In this document: positions 33,620 through 44,620 of the stretch, piece after piece
Numbering within the stretch: position 1 is the stretch's first letter
Layout of the letters: every line of letters begins with the position of its first letter
Source: Ditylenchus dipsaci
Lineage: Eukaryota; Nematoda; Chromadorea; Rhabditida; Anguinidae
Direction of reading: 5' to 3'
DNA: 64,000 nucleotides
NCBI GenBank assembly: GCA_004194705.1
Contig: SADC01001303.1
Location: 256,501-320,500, forward strand
Position numbers and translations under genes: made by a program
The notes under the pieces: generated by a model
Seen by the model: only the letters and a program-made list of their open reading frames with translations
Told to the model about the DNA's origin: nothing
The model's database searches: none

Positions 33620-34405
33620 AATCGGATTTGCTACAAAAAATAGTAAATTTGCTACAGAAAAAAATAATTTGCTACAAAAAAAAGTAACTTTACCACAAAA
33701 AAGTAAATTTGCTACAAAAAAATTTGCCACAAAAAAAGTAAATTTGCCACAAAAAAGGATAAAACGGAAAAATGCCCGCATTTGGGGAAAAAGTGCCCGC
33801 GTTATGTGAAAAAGTGCCCGCGTTATGTGAAAAAGTGCCCGCGTTTTTTCGTTTTAGTCAAAAAGGCGAAAAGTGCCGCTTTTTGTGAAAAAGTGCCCGC
33901 TTTTGTGAAAAAGTGCCCGCTTTTTGTGAAACCCCTCTATAAGAAGGACTGAGTATGTATATTTTATAACGTATACTATGCCATCCATTTACTGCGAAAT
34001 ACTACCGTTTCAGCTTCAAAAATTACGCTTTATATAAAGCATAATGAATGTCACAGGGTATATTTATTTATCCAGAAGCGGGCACTCTTTCACAAAAGGC
34101 GGGCAGTTTTTCACAAAAAGATGGCACTTTTTCGCAAAAGCGGGCACATTTTCGAAAAAACGGGCACATTTTCGAAAAAGCGGGCACTTTTCACAAAAAG
34201 CGGGCAGTTTTTCACAAAAGCGGGCACTTTTTCACAAAAAGCGTGCACTTTTTCACAAAAAGCGAGCACTTTTTCGCCTTTTGACTAAAACGAAAAAACG
34301 CGGGCACTTTTTCACATAGCGCGGGTACTTTTTCCCCAAATGCGGGCATTTTTACGTATTGTCCAAAGTAAATTAGCTACAGAAAAATTTCCACAGAAAA
34401 AATGA
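33620..34405. repeat. GTAAATTTGCTACAAAAAA tandem array split by an inverted element
   Basis: The outer units (about 18 bases) run in the same direction on both sides of the insert at 33756-34369. They are AT-rich and imperfect. Confidence 0.65.
33756..34369. mobile_element. inverted element whose arms are CGGGCACTTTTTCACAAAAAG tandem repeats
   Basis: Both ends carry ATGCCCGCATTTGGGGAAAA. Next come 5-8 tandem units of about 20 bases (GTGCCCGCTTTTTGTGAAAA), mirrored on the right around a unique centre at 33940-34080. A clear target duplication was not found because the flanks are A-rich. The structure parallels the MULE-like elements at 24957-26715 and 36367-37064. Confidence 0.65.
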
Positions 34406-34410
34406 TTAAC

Positions 34411-34569
34411 CTAAAATATACCATCTCCAATTTGGAGGGCAAAGAAAAATTTTTAGAAGCAACTTTAATTATACGTGTTTGTGCTTAAAAAAGCCAAGAT
34501 GTTGTACTTGAGGGTTCCGCAGAAATATTTGACATTAGTTTGCAAAAAATGCGGAAAAGTGGGCTTTAA
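34411..34569 (+). CDS. duplicated exon, copy 1 (unknown family)
   Basis: It reads LKYTISNLEGKEKF, then after a one-base shift NYTCLCLKKSQDVVLEGSAE, and ends ISLQKMRKSGL and a stop. It is about 75-80% similar in DNA to 35751-35906, which is fully open. The hAT target duplication GCTTTAAC overlaps its stop. The family is unknown. Confidence 0.4.
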
Positions 34570-34570
34570 C

Positions 34571-35718
34571 TATACTTGATCGTTTGTGTTTTTCTGGGAT
34601 TTGGGATTGGGACTTTTAAAAATGTTGGGATTTGGGAATCCCAGCCGAAAAAAGCTGGGAATCCCAGTGGGATTTGGGATTTTAAAAACAAATAAACATT
34701 AACCAAATTTCCGAAATTTTATTTAATTTCAAACAATAAATAAATCATATCAATAAGAACGATTGGTACTGACTTGCAATCCAATCCTTGATCTGGCGGC
34801 GAAATTCGGCGCTGTTTGCCGCACGTCGGTCCTTAAAGCGAGGATCCAGGAAAAGAGCCAGGCCATAGATTCTAAAACGTAAATCATATAAAAAATGTTA
34901 GAGTAAAAATATGTTCCGCTAAATTTCATTAGACAAACCTGTTGTTCTCCAGTCCTCCAAATCGGTCCTCAACATGCAACATGCTTGCAAAAGTTCTTTT
35001 CCAGCCACTAAGTCAGGAACATCCGCCTCCACAAGTTCTTTCTGCAACATGTGAGCATCCGCAATTTGAAGTCCGAGATGGGAGTCATCCTTGCACATAT
35101 CCAGAGAAGATGCTTCGGTCGGTTCAAGAAAAAAAGCGAGCTGTTTGATCATTTCCCATTCGATGTGAGTGAGATCGTCGGCTGCGGTCGGAGGATCATA
35201 ACGGCGAAAGTAAATTCCAATTGATCTTTTCTGTCGCAAAAGACGTTTAATCGTTGCCAAAGTCGAGTTTTCCAGCGAGTGGACACGTCTTACAAATAAA
35301 GATTAGCTCCAGCTTGACGGCGGATTTTGCAGCTTGCTCTACTTTCGCCATCAGTTTCAAAGAGATCAATTTCCAGATGTTGTGCACCATTTTGCCTGAA
35401 ACAAAACAATTAAGCCACATTAAAGACAGGAATGACAGCATAACAATGAATGACAGAACTACGGAGATGACAGAAATCATATCGTCTAAAGATAAATAGT
35501 AAAAACGAGAAAAGAATTATTTTCTTTGCGTTTCGAGACCTAAACATTTTAAATCACAAATTTTCCAATTTGGGATATTTTTGGGATATTCGAAATTCTA
35601 ACTTTGGGATTTGGGATTTCGGACTTTGAGCCGGTGGGATTTATGATTGGGATTTCCCAAAATTCTGGGATTCCCAAACTGGGAATCCCGTGGTATTCCA
35701 ATCCCACGATCAAGTATA
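34571..35718 (-). mobile_element. hAT element, 1148 bp, partly deleted
   Basis: Perfect 13-bp ends TATACTTGATCGT..ACGATCAAGTATA lie between identical GCTTTAAC duplications (34563-34570 and 35719-35726). The subterminal regions are GGGATTTGGGATT arrays. It carries transposase remnants on the minus strand. It separates two copies of a duplicated exon. Confidence 0.9.
34750..35480 (-). pseudogene. hAT transposase remnant
   Basis: The readable pieces are KMVHNIWKLISLKLMAKVEQ (35395-35340), HIEWEMIKQLAFFLEPTEA and KELLQACCMLRTDLEDW (35250-34940), and GLALFLDPRFKDRRAANSAE (34870-34750), the hAT LDPRFK motif. The BED finger and the C-terminal dimerisation domain are missing. The element depends on another source of enzyme. 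Confidence 0.65.
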
Positions 35719-35750
35719 GCTTTAACACAATAATCTACCTTAAATCCTAG

Positions 35751-35906
35751 CTAAAATTCACCATCTCCAATTTGAAGGGCAGGGGAAAATTTTTTCAAAG
35801 CAACTTCGATTATACGTGTTTGTGCTTAAAAGAAAGCCAAGATGTTGTACTTGAGGGTTCTGCAGAGATATCAGAAATTAGTTCACAAAAAATGGCAGAT
35901 AATTAG
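35751..35906 (+). CDS. duplicated exon, copy 2 (unknown family)
   Basis: After a CTAG acceptor it is open to a stop: KFTISNLKGRGKFFQSNFD, YTCLCLKESQDVVLEGSAE and SSQKMADN. There are two Cys residues close together. The matching copy is at 34411-34569. Preservation of the frame suggests a real terminal exon, but the rest of the gene is not identified. Confidence 0.45.
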   Translation, partial: LKFTISNLKGRGKFFQSNFDYTCLCLKESQDVVLEGSAEISEISSQKMADN

Positions 35907-36366
35907 ACTTATACGAAAAATGTGACGGACCCCCGACCCAAATACTATATAGAGATGAGGTTACAGGTTTAAATTCTAGTAGTAGCAGCCATTATTTTTC
36001 TTGAATAACAGTGATAAGCTAGTTTTTATAAGACTATTAATCCTAAGAATGAGTAGGAGAACCCCGTTAGAATTATACTCCGATATTCCCGTGGTACCTT
36101 CCCTGAGGGGGTATCCATCTCCAGAACCCGAAATATTTGATAAAGCTGAAGTAATTAAACATCATTGACCCTCTTCAAAATTGTGTCCTGAACACGGTTT
36201 TTTAAGACCATTAAGATCCTAATTTTCGGTTTGAACTTATCAACACCTGAAAAACTGAGGTAACTGGGCTTCTACCAGATGGACGTCCATCTGGACAACC
36301 TGAGTACAACCTGAAAATTTGGTTGTTTTAGGCAAAATAGAAAAGTTTGTTTCCCTATTCGGAAAA

Positions 36367-37064
36367 GGATCAAATTGAATTTCCGCACCAAAAGTGTGAA
36401 ATTCCGCACCAAATTAATTAAATTCCGCACCAAATTCAAATTCGTTCTAAAAATAGTGAATTTCCGCACCAAAATTGTGAAATTCCGCACCAAATTTTTA
36501 AAAAATTATTTATGCCTTTTTCTGTCCAAGACCAACTAAATTTTGCAAGAATTCAAATTTTTTAGTCTGAAAATTACGTGGATTGCTTAGAATCCCAACC
36601 CGGAATGGTCACAAGCCCATTGTCTGTGTCAGATCTACTTCCGAACTCAATAACTCAATTTATTCAAACTCAATAACTCAATTCATTTCACTCCTGTAAC
36701 AACAATAGCAGCAACAACAACAAACATTCAAATCAGATTCTTTCAAGAGCATTAGGCACCTTTTTTCTTATTTCCTCTTGGCATATTTGTGCTAAATAAA
36801 AACATGTGTTGAAAACATGAGAAACCGAAATTCCGGCGACATAATTAGAACTGCCTAGAACTGCCTTCCATGAACGAAAAAAGAGACAATGCTCAACTTT
36901 TTATACACGATAAACAGCACAGACAATGAAATAAAAATTTGGTGCGGAATTTCACAATTTTGGTGCGGAAATTCACTATTTTAGAACGAATTTGAATTTG
37001 GTGCGGAATTTAATTAATTTGGTGCGGAATTTCACACTTTTGGTGCGGAAATTCACTTACAGCC
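36367..37064. mobile_element. MULE-type element, 698 bp, tandem-repeat arms, 9-bp TSD
   Basis: The inverted arms are arrays of TTTGGTGCGGAATTT units (about six per arm). The ends share TGAATTTCCGCACC. The 9-bp sequence TTCGGAAAA borders both sides (36358-36366 and 37065-37073). A 9-bp duplication is typical of Mutator-like elements. The centre has no coding content. Confidence 0.75.
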
Positions 37065-37073
37065 TTCGGAAAA

Positions 37074-38640
37074 ATTCCCTCAAATTTGGGATCCACCGCC
37101 TCGGAGTGGGTAGCTATTTAGGGTAATGAGATTCTTGACAGTTAAAATTGAGTTTTGATCTTAAGAAACCGTTTTTCGCACACAATTTCGGGTTGATCAG
37201 TATTGTTTGTTCTGCATTTCGAATTAGTGAAAAAATAATGAACCAGCTGACCTGTAAAACAATTGACATGTGGACCAATTTACCGTGGACCACACCGTGG
37301 ATCAATTGACAGTGAAGCAATTGACCACAATTAATGAAGGATACCAATCAAGGAAACCAACCAAACCAATCATTTCCTTAGATTTACTTTGATTTTGACT
37401 AGAAATCGACACTTTTATGTTGATGATCATAACTTTTCTCGGAATAACGCAAAAGAAACATATGACCAACCAAATTGTAGCTAAGAAACAGTGCTGTAAA
37501 ACTCATTAAAATAACTATCAAATAACTCCTAAAATCTTGAAAACATGACAAACAATGCTTGCTGTAATACTTTTTTTCCACCCCAGAAATGAGTGGCGTT
37601 GCAAATAGCATTGGTATGTTAACAAAAAATTATTCTTTTCTGGCATACTTGTGCTCAAAATGTAGCTGTGATTGCGGGCAATCTTCTGGGTTAAAAATTG
37701 TCGTATAATATTTCAAATTTGGAACGCTAAACAATAATTTTCAAAAATATGTGCTTGATGCAATACTTTTTTCCGCTACTGTATTTTGACCATTGGGTGT
37801 TTTGTACTTTGGTTATTTTGTCCTTGGGCATTTGTAATCGGGTATTTTGTCTTTGGGTATTTTGATCTAGCACCCAAAAAAATTAATGCAGCAAATAAAA
37901 GTCTTTTTGCAGCCAGGAAAAGCTTTGCCCTATAATATATATGGTAAAAAAGTCGAAAAAATCACGGTGCCAAGAAAACCTTCAAAATTACAGATTATGT
38001 CTCTTAAATATTCGTGAAACGTCCATAGGACAAAAAATTCTGCTCGAACATGGAGTGTCGATTTAAAAATCTATCTGGACACCCATTATCACACAACATA
38101 TTTTCACGTGATTTATTTCATGTACAGTCTACCCCAATACAACGATCTCCTACTCAGGAATTTCGTCATTAGCATTGTAATGCTTCCGTATTGTCATTTC
38201 AACGTCTAAAAATGCAGTATCTTTGGCATTGTAAGTTTTACAGTGTCATAATATGTTAAGGTGTGCTCGTAAAACAACACTGCAAATTCAATTGCAATGA
38301 CTATTTCAATGTTTACAATACCGTTTCAATACACTGTTAATGCCATTTCATTTGCATTTTTGTGACATTCTGGAGAATTTTGAAATGATAGCATGAAAAT
38401 ATTACAATGCTAATAGCAAAATACCCGAGTAGGGTGGTGCCAAACACAATTACCACCTTTGTATAGGCCGGACACAATCAGTTCCCAGAAACAACCAGAA
38501 TAGCCACATATACTATATCTAACTAGATCTGGTTTCTAGCACTAATCTTCCCTACATCCCAATAACTGTTTATTTATTTTACACAAAGATACAATAGCAC
38601 GTTTACTTACAAGCATTTTGAAATTATAGCTTCTGTGTAC
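37074..38640. other. non-coding; short arrays only
   Basis: 37230-37345 is a CAATTGACC / GGACCAC array. 37785-37875 is a GGGTATTTTGTC array. The minus-strand open frame at 37399-37611 has a hydrophobic segment but no splice context or homologue that I recognise. Confidence 0.4.
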
Positions 38641-38644
38641 TTCT

Positions 38645-39850
38645 CTATTTCTCGTCACCATCTGGCTGCTCAGCATTCGTAATGACTCGGCCACTTGGGA
38701 ACACCGGCTCTTGCTCCTGCAAAGAATCAGAAAATGGCACCGGAGAAGACTGTGTAGTTTCGCTTTCTTGAGTGAATTCGCTAGGCACTACGTAGATCAC
38801 AGACCGACCCAAATCGACTGATACCCGGGCTCTGCAGAGTAACAGTGCTAACAAAAAATAATACTAAAATCACGAACCTATCAAATTCATTGATTTCACT
38901 GGAAGTTGCTGCAATTGTTTGGCCTCTTCCGCAGCTTGTTGATCGAATATCTCATCAATTATTTTAGCATATGCTGATCGGCCTACTCTTGGCATTGCTT
39001 GAGTGTCGACTTCTTTCAGCAGCGTCTTCATGCTTAGATCTTCACGCATTATACTGACGCCACCCAGATCTCCCAATGCTGTTCTGCAAACTTGAGACTG
39101 CAAAAGAGGTGTTCAGAAAAGTATGACGCTGCTTACTTGTCTGTTTGCATGATATCGGGCAAAGACTTTAGACTCACCGGCACAACGACCTTCTCCCTGC
39201 TCCTAGATTTCTTATCATTCACCACCCCCTGGGTAGGAACCTTTTTGGGAATAGATGCAACCTAAAAGCATGAAAAGTCGACACCTGAAAATCCTGTAAT
39301 CTCAAAATACCGATTTTCTCTCAAGAACTTTTTTACTGAATCTTGAGGTTGTCGTAGAGACTTCTTCGGACGGGGAGCTGCAACGACCACCCTTACTTCA
39401 GATGTTTGCTTGACGACTACCGGCTGTTTGTCTTGTTTGTTGACATTTTTCTAAAAATATGCCTATGTAGGTACAAGGAAGTCAGCAATATATCTTACCA
39501 CGGATGGAGGCTGTTTTGGTTGATCTGCACGGCTAGAGAGGACACCAGCGCAAGGTTTCTTCTTTCTCCTGGTTTTGTTGCAATAATGACAGAACAGAAA
39601 AATAATCATCGAAATGATACTAAAATAGCTGATACGTACTGAAAAGAGCTTACTGATGGTAAAACTAACCCAGCCACTAATAAGCCGACAGGGACGAGAA
39701 TCACCCACAAGTAGCTGGTTGTTGCCTTTGACACAGCAGTCGAAGCAGGATTTCAGCAGCAGCAGCACCTGTTTCATAATCATTCATGGAAGAACAGATG
39801 ACGTTAATAGGCAAATAGAAGGATCTGCAAGAGCAAAAGAAAGTAAAAAC
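38645..39850 (-). CDS. single-pass membrane protein with long cytoplasmic tail, unknown family
   Basis: Minus-strand exons from high to low coordinates: about 39835-39640 with INVICSSMNDYETGAAAAE and, after restoring one G in a GGG run, a transmembrane segment CGVILVPVGLLVAGLVLP; about 39600-39500 with CNKTRRKKKPCAGV, a basic stop-transfer stretch; 39450-39315 with VVVKQTSEVRVVVAAPRP and VKKFLREN; about 39262-39180 with SIPKKVPTQGVVNDKKSRSR; 39100-38879 with RTALGDLGGVSIMREDLSMK and AYAKIIDEIFDQQAAEEAK; 38834-38645 with VDLGRSVIYVVPSEFTQESE, ending EQPDGDEK. One missing A (near 38925) restores the frame into the last exon. The tail is charged and Ser/Pro-rich. The N-terminus is not found. Function unknown. 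Confidence 0.5.
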
Positions 39851-39982
39851 AAAAATTAATACATTACACGTGTAATAATGACAACAACATGTAATAATAA
39901 CATGTACATGTTAGTGATGTTTTAGTTCTAAAAGCCTATTATGGCAAAACTAAACAAATTGCTCTAAAACCTACAGCCGAAT

Positions 39983-40026
39983 AAGGGCTGTATTGGGAGG
40001 GGAAGGGAAAAAAGGGGGCCACTTTT
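39983..40026. repeat. single arm of the GGGCTGTATTGGGAGGGG module
   Basis: This is the same block that lies in mirrored pairs inside the fold-back elements at 31470, 52720 and 58507. Here only one arm is present. Confidence 0.6.
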
Positions 40027-40058
40027 ATGCAGAACGTTAGAAATTTAAATGTTGTTAA

Positions 40059-40274
40059 AGGGCATGCCCGTGCCCGACACGGAGAAAAGGCGGGACCAGC
40101 ACTTTTTTTCTTACACATGCATACGCATTCAGATTTTTAAAGTTTTCTGCCTAGTTTTTAAAAGTAGTATAGGGTCATTAATATTAGATTTGACGCAAAA
40201 CGAGTGAAAAATAAAACGATTAAAAAAATTGCTGGTCCCCGCCTTAACTTTTTGAAACGCACGGGCATGCCCCT
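40059..40274. mobile_element. 216-bp TTAA MITE
   Basis: AGGGCATGCCCGTGC and GCACGGGCATGCCCCT lie between TTAA copies (40055-40058 and 40275-40278). The arms are palindromic, including GGCGGGACCAGCA / TGCTGGTCCCCGCC. It is the same terminal family as 4243-6217 and 13999-14467. Confidence 0.8.
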
Positions 40275-40479
40275 TTAAGGCGCCCATTTGCTAAGAATAT
40301 ATTTGCTAAGGCATTCTTTTCTTAAATCCCGATTTGCTAAGAACTTTTCTGCCTTTTTGTACTTTCCCTATTCTCAATGTTCTGAGAAAAATAAATAAAA
40401 AAGTTCATTTAAATAAAAAATCTATTTTTCCAACCAAAAAAATTTGTGAATAACTGGACTTGTTAAGACCAAAAGTGCG

Positions 40480-40705
40480 ATTTCACCTACCCTATCCCAA
40501 TACAGGGTTGAGTACCACCTGGACAGGTTGATATCCAGGCAACTCAAGAGTAGGGGTATATTCACCCGAATGACCTGAAAGGTTAACGTTAGTCTTTTTA
40601 TATCTGAAATTACGGTGAAAATAAAGTGTGCACCCAGGTGGATTCGAACCAGCATCCTCGCGGTGGCTATCCAAGTGGTCGTCCACTTGGATCAAAAATT
40701 TTTTT
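40480..40705 (-). repeat. tRNA-like B-box repeat
   Basis: On the minus strand GCTGGTTCGAATCCACCTGG is a strong B-box. It follows a hairpin GATCCAAGTGGACGACCACTTGGAT. No acceptor stem pairs, so it is a tRNA-derived repeat at most. Confidence 0.3.
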
Positions 40706-41194
40706 ACGTTTTCGGTTTGCAAATTAATTTTTCTGCGCTAATTCGAGCATCCTGAAAATGGTATAAGGATGGTATACACTGTTCTAAATTCGAATAATTG
40801 TTTGATGATGATTGTCCTTTATGTTTGAATGTTAAGAAGTGGTTTGAATGAAATTTATTTTTGAAAAAATTCGCATTCGGCCGATTAGCCGAACCGGTCG
40901 GTTAACCGAAAACCAGGTTTAAAAAGACCGGTTTTTTAAACCAACCGATCCAAAAAGCCGACCAAATGAAACCCTAGATATAAGGATTAAATAATTGGAG
41001 AGAGAAAGTAGTTTGGAAACATAATATAAAAAATTTTCCAGGTGGTCATCTTGATTCACCACCTGAACTCGGATATAGATTTAGTGGACCACAACATTTA
41101 ACAGGACAAAGGCTTACTGGTTTTATGAAAGTAAGTTTAAGACTGTTATTCCAGAAAAAAATGATGTTTACCAGCACCAGGACTCAAAACTGTG

Positions 41195-41540
41195 ACTTCA
41201 GGGTGGTAGTAACAATCAAAATATCCGCGGATAAATCCGTATCCTCGGATAAAATCCGCGGATACGGATAATCGGTAATAACAATCAAAAAATCCGCGGA
41301 TATTTATCCGCGGATACGGATAAATATCCGCGGATAAAATCCGTAGTAACAATCAATATCCGCGGATAAAATCCGCGATTTATCCGTATCTGCGGATAAA
41401 TATCCGCGGATATTTATCCACGGATAAAATCCGTAGTAACAATAAAATATCCACGATATTTATCCGTATCCGCGATATTATCCTCAGCCTGGTCGGGGGC
41501 AGGATAAATCCGCGGATAAATTTTTTTTCTGTTTTTTTTT
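41195..41540. repeat. ATCCGCGGATAAATATCCGCGGATA array
   Basis: It is made of self-complementary ATCCGCGGATA units alternating with AGTAACAATCAA. Each unit is a palindrome and the array is one too. GC-rich motifs are set in AT-rich DNA. Confidence 0.75.
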
Positions 41541-41799
41541 AAATCTTTTAAAATATATGTGTGCTTTAATACATTACGAGTGGTCTTCAAACCACTACAA
41601 ACACATGTTTTGTTGTTATAACAGTATTTTAGCATTGTTTGGGCTGCATTCAAATTCTATCACTATAATTTGTTTTTTATATCGTTGATATAATTTTTCA
41701 CCCTACAATGATAATACGAGTTTTTTAAAGCATTTTACAATAGTATTTTAAAAGCAGACTAAAAGCAAAGTTCAAAGCAAGCAACATTTAAACGGTCAC

Positions 41800-43345
41800 G
41801 GACAAAATCCTCCCGCGCCGAAATCCTCCGCGGCCGAAATCCTCCCGGCCATAATCCTCCCGGCCGAAATCCTCCCGGCCGATCCTCCCGACGTAATCCT
41901 CCCGCACCAAAATCCTCCCGCATCAAAATTTAATTTAACATCCATATTTTAAAAAAAAAATAAAATTTAAAATCAAAATGATATTTTTAAAAAATTTGAA
42001 ATGTTTTTTGTTTATTTGTGTTGACTTTCTCTCGCATTTTTTTGATTGCTCTTAACATTGCATGTTGTATCTTATTCCAATCCATATCTTTTTCTTTTTA
42101 GAGCTTTAAAATGCATCGTCAAGTGGAAGCCACCATGGAACAGCTCGAGCAAGAAGGTTACTACTCAGACGACGACCTTCAACTCAACGAAGACGAAGTA
42201 GCCGAAGACATCGAAGATCAGAACAGTGCTCCGGCAAAACGCAGTGGAACCGGTATTAGCTTAGATTATGTTTATTCGTAGCTTATCCTTTCTTTTAGAT
42301 TATCATAGCTCTCGTGGATTCGCAGAAGGGAAATCAGAAAGCTGAATACATGGGATACCTTTTCATCAAGCACAAATTGAGCAAGCCGACCGGGAGATAA
42401 GCAATATTGGCAATGCGACAAGTACAAACCGGCTGATGGTGGTTGCAAGGCACGACTGCACACTCGGGTGGAGAATGACAGCTTTATCAAGATAATGGGA
42501 CAGCACAATCACGAAGTGGATGGCAGCAGTGCGCGTGCTCAAATCAAATCGAATGTGCGAAGTAATGGCTGCTCAATCGCAAGACGTATGTGCTAGACGT
42601 GCAGACATTTTGACTTTGATTAATTATGTGTTTCAGAAACCGATTCAGATTTTTACAAACGTTTTGCAGAACATTCCAATGCTGGTCTCGGAAAAACTGC
42701 CAGAAAAAGCGCAGTCAGGAAGCAAGTACGAAGAACGAATTCAAGAATCAAGTAGCGTGGTCACTGCAAATGTCGTGCAGGAGTTGTAATTCCGGCGGAG
42801 TTCAAGTTTTATCAAGGCGCTGAATTGTTTTTGCTGGCTGACTCGGGAGAGCACGTTGTGGATCCGGACAGGTATTATGAGATGTTGTTAGATATTAATT
42901 ATTTGCCTGCTTTTTAGGGTTTGATTTTTGGCCGTGCATCAATTTGGAATGGGCAGCCGAGATGAAAGATGCTTATTTTGATGGGACGTTCAGGCGTGAC
43001 GCCGGAACCGTTTACACAAGTAAATGTTTGTTAGTTAAAGCGTTCGTTTATTGTATGTTCTCAGGTCTATGCAGTTATGGTGGAAAGAAAGCAAGTAATC
43101 CGGACGGCGGCAAATACGTCTTTCCTATCCTGTTCGCACTGCTTAAAAACAAGAATCGCGCAACCTACGACAAGCTGTTCGGAATGATTCGAGCTATTGT
43201 GCCAAATTTTGAGCCAAACAATATCAACGTGGACTTTGAGCAAGCGGTCATAAACTCTCTTCGCGAAACTTTTCCTGGTTAGTATCTTTGTTTGTTCGCT
43301 GTTTTATTTATTTGTCTTTTCAGATGCAAAAGTATTTATTCGATT
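41800..43345 (+). mobile_element. FLYWCH-MULE transposon, truncated on the right
   Basis: The left side is an array of AATCCTCCCGGCCGA units (41815-41935) that looks like the tandem-repeat end of the other MULE elements here. A transposase follows at 42111. The element stops abruptly in the transposase near 43345. No matching right end is found, and a palindrome begins at 43834. Confidence 0.55.
42111..43345 (+). CDS. MULE transposase with FLYWCH zinc finger, C-terminally truncated
   Basis: It starts MHRQVEATMEQLEQEG, followed by an acidic region. After a short intron comes the FLYWCH finger: YMGYLFIKHKLSKP, KQYWQCDKYKPADGGCKARL, IMGQHNHEVDGS. A linker exon reads VVIPAEFKFYQGAELFLLAD. The catalytic region reads MKDAYFDGTFRRDAG (first Asp), KYVFPILFALLKNKNRATYD and NINVDFEQAVINSLRETFP (second Asp/Glu block). 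This is the DDE core of Mutator-like transposases. Short introns lie near 42255, 42590, 42875, 43020 and 43280. The CxxH region that should follow is lost. There are frame changes in the FLYWCH exon and one stop in the linker, so it is probably inactive. Confidence 0.75.
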
Positions 43346-43833
43346 AGAGAACACACCATATTTGAACAAAAAAGCTTGCACTCCCTCCATCAGATTATAA
43401 TTTCACAGCAATTATAATCTATCAAGCAAAATTGAGTTTAATATCCATTAGAAACCTGTGGTGACGAAGATTTTTATCAAGGCTGATGTCCCAGGTCATC
43501 ATTTGGCAGAAACATGACTCTCTTTTTGCCAACGCGAAAAGGCGGCTGGTGATTTTGCACCAGAATGACCAGAGGGTATGTACTCTCTGAGCCAAAAGAG
43601 CAGAAACCCAAGCCGAGTCACCCCGCAACTTTTTTCTTCGGGCAGAAATATGACTAAATTTGCTGCCAAATGATGATCTGAGACACAGGCCCTAATCGAA
43701 TATCTCGCCACACACAGGTTTACGTTCCCAAAAACTCGGATTTTTCACTCAAAGTCACTTTTATGCTTTTTTTCTGAGCTAAAATCAAATCCAGCTTCTA
43801 ACACGGGAATTACGGATTGTAACTTCGGTTTAC

Positions 43834-44620
43834 ATAAGCTCAGCTGTTCATGCTGAACAAGGTAGGAGAAAAAAATTCTCTGAAAATGTACTCTGGCTAG
43901 TTCACTCCAGGTAGTGATCGTTCGATACCTCACAGTTTGGACTTGTTTCAAGTGTTTGATTGTAACTTTTTATTTTATAACAATATTGCTGATCTGAAAC
44001 ACGTATGTGATGCAAAATTCGATGAGCTTTAAAACGAGTATAAGTTTACTTGGGTTAGTTGCCGTATAACATCCAGAATATTCATTTTTCGAAAATTCTC
44101 TGAAATAAAAAATTCAGTCCCTTTCTATAAGCATCAAAAAATATTCGATACTACCGTTCAAACCTAGAAAAGTTGACTGCAGAAGGAAGCGCAGATTCTT
44201 CGCATCATTTTGATACCAAATAAGACAATGAACCTTTGTGAAAAGTCTTGCAGCAATTAACAAAATTGTTGGAATCTAGGCCTTTTCCGGGTTATTTTAA
44301 ATTCGCCCTTTTTATGGCCTTCTGTATTTATCTTATTTTTGCAGCTCGGGGCATACCTTACAACTGTCTAAAATTTTAAAAAATAAAATTTTAGTCGAAA
44401 AAAACACGAAAATAGAAGCTCAAAGATCATCGAATTTCGCATCACATACGTGTTTCAGATCAGCAATATTGTTATATAAATAAAAAGTTACAATCAAACA
44501 CTTGAAACAAGTCCAAACTGTGAGGTATCCAACAATCACTACCTGGAGTGAACTAGCCAGGGCACATTTTCAGAGAATTTTTTCTCCTACCTTGTTCAGC
44601 ATGAACAGCTGAGCTTATAA
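43834..44620. repeat. fold-back element, 200-bp arms
   Basis: The arms 43834-44033 and 44418-44620 are inverted copies. They contain AAGCTCAGCTGTTCATGCTG and TTTGGACTTGTTTCAAGTGT. A 385-base unique spacer lies between them. Confidence 0.75.

Noticed and set aside
41195..41540. CRISPR-like regular repeats
   Set aside because: The units are self-complementary and have no unique spacers of constant length. The context is eukaryotic.
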